DNA from: Branchiostoma floridae
Taxonomy: Eukaryota; Chordata; Leptocardii; Amphioxiformes; Branchiostomatidae
Length of the DNA stretch: 62,000 nt
Reading direction: 5' to 3'
NCBI RefSeq assembly: GCF_000003815.2
Contig: NC_049984.1
Coordinates: 7,100,998 to 7,162,997 of the forward strand
Under the pieces are notes generated by a model. The model had not been told where the DNA came from. It worked only from the letters and a program-made list of their open reading frames with translations, and did no database searches. Numbering within the stretch: position 1 is the stretch's first letter; every line of letters starts with the position of its first letter. Of this stretch, positions 58,251 through 62,000 are shown piece after piece. The position numbers and the translations under genes were made by a program.

Positions 58251-59515
58251 ATGCCTTTTTCCGTTAAGCGTTACGAGCCATTCACCGACCTGCTCTAATT
58301 CAAGGTTAATCGTTATCGGTGTAGTCTACGTGAAGCATTATTGGTCATTTTAATTCAATGTTAACCGTTATTTGTTATCGCCAGTTCACCGTTGAGCTTT
58401 ACGAAGAAATTCACTGTAACACGTCACAAAGTCAAATGCCTGATAGAGACCCAAAAAATGCGGGAAATGGCGTCTCAAATTGTCCAGATTTCAAAATATC
58501 CCGGCCTCCCGGCCTTTGACACAGGGCATAGTCAAAATATGTTGCGGGATCGTCGCCCTCAAAAACTTTTCACTTATACAGATTTTAGTGTCAAATTTAG
58601 CTTAGTTTCAGGCAAAATTCACTCCTTGAATACAGAAAATGAGGTTTCTCCGGACCTCCCTTGCAACGCGTGGGCTTGCGCATCTTTCGCTCATGACGAC
58701 ATGGGAAAATATGTTGGTGGCGTGGGTCGTCGCCCTAAGAAATCTTCGTATCTCCAACAAAACTTTGATGTCATTTAATTTAGCTTCCCCTGACAGCAAA
58801 ATTTGTCATTCAAAATGCAGGAAATGGCGCTTTAGGAGGTCCAGATTTTGAAATTTCCCAGGACTTATTCTGCAACATCTCGAGCTCGAAATGGTAAAAA
58901 TATGTCCGGGGTGGAGGTCAAAGCTATAGCCATGTGTAATCTTTATAAAAAATTTTGTTGTTGTTGTTGTCCTTGTTTAAGGTCTATTTCACCGCTAGAC
59001 ATGGTCTCTTGGTGCTTAAAACAAGCCATTAAGCTAGCTTAGTCTGTCGGAAGAAATTGCCGAAAAATGCAGGAAGTAGCATTTCAGAGGGTCGTGATTT
59101 TAAAATTTACCCGGGGAGCATACCCCCGTACCCCTCTAGGATGCAAAGCGCCTTTGGCGCTCCGTGTGCTGAAACTTTTGTCAGCAATAGTACAAACCCT
59201 AAGAAATTTGCTGTCGCCACCTCTGTAGCAAGAACACTGCCCCAGGGAAGCAAATGTCATTGACGCAGCGGACATTGCCCCTATCCTTCACCCGGGTTCT
59301 GGGCACCTTTTCTTTCTCACAATGCCATTAGTCAGATATTTTCACCCATTGAGATGCGCCTAATCTAGCGTTGTACGGATAGGTATGCGCGTCAATCATT
59401 ACAGTTATGCTTTGTAACCCCTTTTGAATTTACCGTTAAGCGTTACCGGGCCTCCTGAATTTACCGTTAAGCGTCACTGGGCCTCCTGAATTCACCATTA
59501 TTAAGCATCCAAGAC
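58251..59515. repeat. Composite interspersed repeat with CCGTTAAGCGTTAC ends and three internal units
   Basis: Three related blocks read (A)AAATGC(G/A)GGAA(A/G)T(G/A)GC...TCCAGATTT-type sequence at about 58453-58502, 58811-58861 and 59061-59112. Short direct sub-repeats (TTACCGTTAAGCGTTACC, GGGCCTCCTGAATT) mark the right end at 59425-59500, and CCGTTAAGCGTTACGAG marks the left. No TIR or coding frame is seen, so its class is unknown. Confidence 0.6.
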
Positions 59516-59959
59516 CCCCCATGCATGCAGACCCTCTTCAATAGCCCAACTCCTTGGCACTATTGCCATCATGCCCCCAAGGAAGTTCTATTGCAAGATA
59601 GATCTGTGCAAGATAGATATCATTGAGATCAGACCTCAAGATGCCTGCTAAACAGTAGTCTTTTTATCATAAATAAATTTGAAGGCATAAAGTCAGGACC
59701 CTCTGTGTCTCAGGGAAAGGAGAGGATCATCAAGATTGTTTTGCCTTTACTGCAGCTGTGTTAATAAAAAGTTATGACAGATTACGTCTATCTTATAGCA
59801 GCCCACCCAACATCTGCCTTCATCCGGGAGGGTTACACAGACAGGTTTACAGCCAGGACCTTCTTCTTCTCTGCTGATTGAGGTGGGGCAGAGTCCACTG
59901 GCTATAGCCCAGGCCTGTCTAATTGGACACACATGTACCACTGCCCACAGTGTTTACTC

Positions 59960-60146
59960 CAAGCAGATGTAAGGATCTGAGTACTAGTAATGAGGACCTG
60001 GCTTAGTCTTAGCTTTTACACACAATTCTAGGTTCAAATTTATGTTTCTTCCAATGTATTGAATCATTATCTAGAAATGTGCAATAGTAAATGTTGCAAA
60101 AGAATGACGTTGTGCTTAAAACTGATCAGATCCTTACATCTGCTTG
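59960..60146. mobile_element. 187-bp MITE with CAAGCAGATGTAAGGATC TIRs
   Basis: CAAGCAGATGTAAGGATCTG at the left is matched in inverted form by CAGATCCTTACATCTGCTTG at the right. A third, solitary end occurs at 61107-61124, followed by similar internal sequence (CACACAATTCT). The class is not assigned and no clear target duplication is seen. Confidence 0.7.
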
Positions 60147-62000
60147 AAGTTTAGTAGAGCAGAAGTGGAATATCGCAATCTGAAACGAATCAAGGAAGTT
60201 AAAATAGAATTAAGGAAGTTTATGAAAATGGAAAGCGCAGCCTTCAGCTTATACAACCTGGAATATCGAAGCTAACTTAAACAAATAGCCTTGTCCTTGG
60301 TTAGTGTATTAACTAAAACACGCTACTACTGTCAGACAATGAATCCCCTCAGTCTCCCTCTCTGTAACCACGGTAGATGTCACAGTGGCCAAATGCCTTT
60401 CAACTTTCAAGACTGCCTTGCTTGTGTTCACAATCACATGTCCACATGTCCACTGGTAATAAATTATCATCAGACCCCCTTGTGACAGGCCATGTGGAAG
60501 TAAAGTATTGCCTGTCAGATCTAGACTGGATCAAGGATGTCAGACTGTCTCCAGGGCAACACAGCCCTTAGCTTCAGGACCAAACTCCCCCCAAAAGGAA
60601 ATTTTGTCACAGGAGCCTCTCACTCTCTCAGCTCTGAAATTTCCTTGTGAGCAAGTTTTTCCTGGAGTCCAGGAGATGACCTCTGTATAAAAGTCTATGG
60701 AAACAGTGTCATGATACGCTGCCTTCCCATTCAGGTCCTGCAGTTTTTTGTAGGGAAACTTTGTGCTTGTACTTAATGGACATTTTGAGCAAGAAAGCAG
60801 CCTTTAGTGGACGGGGCTCTGCTACATGTAGAATCCACATAGAGGAGCAACCCAGCCATCCAACTATAATACTTAACTTAAAACTGGTGACTCTTATAAT
60901 CATTCTTTGAAGTCACATACTGTAAGTCCTACATGGGGCTACTAGTACATGGTTTCAGCAAGTAGGTTGGTTTCAGATGTGGCAGCTGAGGTCAGCCCTT
61001 TTGACCTCCTGTGAAAGGAAATGACATCAAATCCTCCCCAAGGAGACCAACATGGGTCTTGCTCCACAGTCTTGACTACTGCAGGGAGTGGTTAATGGTC
61101 AATCTCCAAGCAGATGTAAGGATCTTGCTCACTGCAATGCAACTAGCACACAATTCTTTTATCTAGTAGTAGAACATACATTTACATGCATGTCAAGCTT
61201 AGGGGGACAATACTTGTATGATTTCTTTGTGGAATCTGCAATTTCATGGTATTTAGTATTGTAAGCTTGAATGGGTTAATTGTTCGGATATTTCCTATAA
61301 TAGCCAATGACTTATTTGACAACCTTGGCTGATTGTACAGCCAAATGAAGAAGAAGATTTGCTTTCTCCAACAGACAGGGGCCACATAAATAAAGATACA
61401 TGTGGTCCTACTTGCCAAAACCTCAGTTGTCATGCCTTGTTGGTTAGATAAATCGAGTAGTCCCTGAACAGCATGTGCCTGGCTACTGTGCAAAACATGC
61501 CTTGCCATCTGACTCCCCTAAAGGGTAGCGATATTTTACTCCTTCAGGGCTTAAACTCCCCTGGAGCGCTAATGTGAGGTCGGCGGGCTGGCTGCCTTGG
61601 CTCCCGGAATAAAACTCACAAAACTCGCTAGCTACCCGGTCCTGTCTAACTCCCAGGGTACTAGATGAGTGCATCTTTAATAGGTCAAGGTCTAATAGGT
61701 CAATATCCACCTGTTTTGTCTTCAATGTCAATCAGGTTGCCTTTTGTACATTGTGTTTGGCTTTGTTTTAGTATGCTAGAAAGAGAAGTCAGTCAAAATT
61801 GATAAGTACACTGTATTGTGATATAAAACATGCCTTTGCATACATTTAAATGAATTTCTGGGGTAGTCTGATTGTCCAGTAGACACCAGAATCTAAAGGA
61901 TAGATCAGCTCTACTCATATCATTGTCTTTGGGAGGTAACTAGCTCCTCTGTCTCTGGACCACATGTAAATGCTACAGGCCACAAAGACAAAGAAGTTGT
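60147..62000. other. Intergenic, no gene recognised
   Basis: Apart from the solitary MITE end, the stretch shows only short reading frames. I could not link any of them to a gene family or to splice sites. Confidence 0.5.
61107..61165. mobile_element. Single end of the CAAGCAGATG MITE family
   Basis: CAAGCAGATGTAAGGATC is followed, about 30 bp later, by CACACAATTCTTTTA. This compares with CACACAATTCTAGG in the 59960 copy. No second end was found in the window. Confidence 0.55.

Noticed and set aside
61483-61731. 82-codon minus-strand frame near the window's right end
   Set aside because: No recognisable domain, and no splice-linked neighbour inside the window. It could be an edge exon of an unseen gene, but nothing supports that.

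Overview
The window is animal nuclear DNA. It shows many short exons with GT–AG splice sites, long introns rich in transposon remnants, CpG-containing promoter sequence, and a giant extracellular multidomain protein. The Sac1 sequence, the very large EGF/sushi/HYR protein, the frequent small transposons with terminal inverted repeats (TIRs) and the intact CR1/L2-like LINE fit an invertebrate deuterostome. A lancelet (Branchiostoma) is my best guess. This is inference: no species marker was searched.

Layout. (1) 966-12436, minus strand: a complete phosphoinositide phosphatase gene, the SACM1L/Sac1 orthologue. I rebuilt it from 18 coding exons, giving 590 codons in one open frame. It runs from a start codon inside a YY1-like motif to a C-terminal KxKxx endoplasmic-reticulum retrieval signal. 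Intron 1 (3.3 kb) may hold a small plus-strand transcript. (2) 12437-14828: the stretch between the Sac1 promoter and the next gene's 3' end, with no gene seen. (3) 14829-48091, minus strand: one giant gene of 50 coding exons with consistent phases throughout and 3313 codons. Domain order is signal peptide, vWA, Cys-rich, GCC2/GCC3, 13 sushi and 5 HYR domains mixed, a linker with an RSKR furin site, three GCC2/GCC3, 21 EGF, a laminin-G/pentraxin domain, 7 EGF, one transmembrane helix and a 58-residue tail. The first two thirds follow SVEP1/polydom. The EGF-transmembrane ending does not. (4) 48092-62000: no host gene recognised. It holds a piggyBac-like element, a 1.07 kb direct duplication, a 21-bp minisatellite, a Harbinger-like element nested in an older repeat, and further short repeats.

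The two genes are on the same strand but look unrelated in function. One is a housekeeping ER/Golgi lipid phosphatase and the other is a cell-surface or matrix adhesion protein. The mobile elements are layered. A nearly intact, 5'-truncated LINE lies in an intron of the giant gene, flanked by a GCACTT direct repeat, and a 3'-end fragment of the same family lies in another intron. Five TIR elements can be delimited (1164-1372, 5949-6155, 43553-43879, 48556-49506, 54810-55814) and a sixth is likely (59960-60146).

The most interesting candidate for something undescribed is the membrane-anchored, probably furin-cleavable SVEP1-like protein. The predicted cut divides it into two halves of almost equal length. 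Second is the piggyBac-like element, which carries five perfect TGACGTCA palindromes and lies just upstream of that gene.
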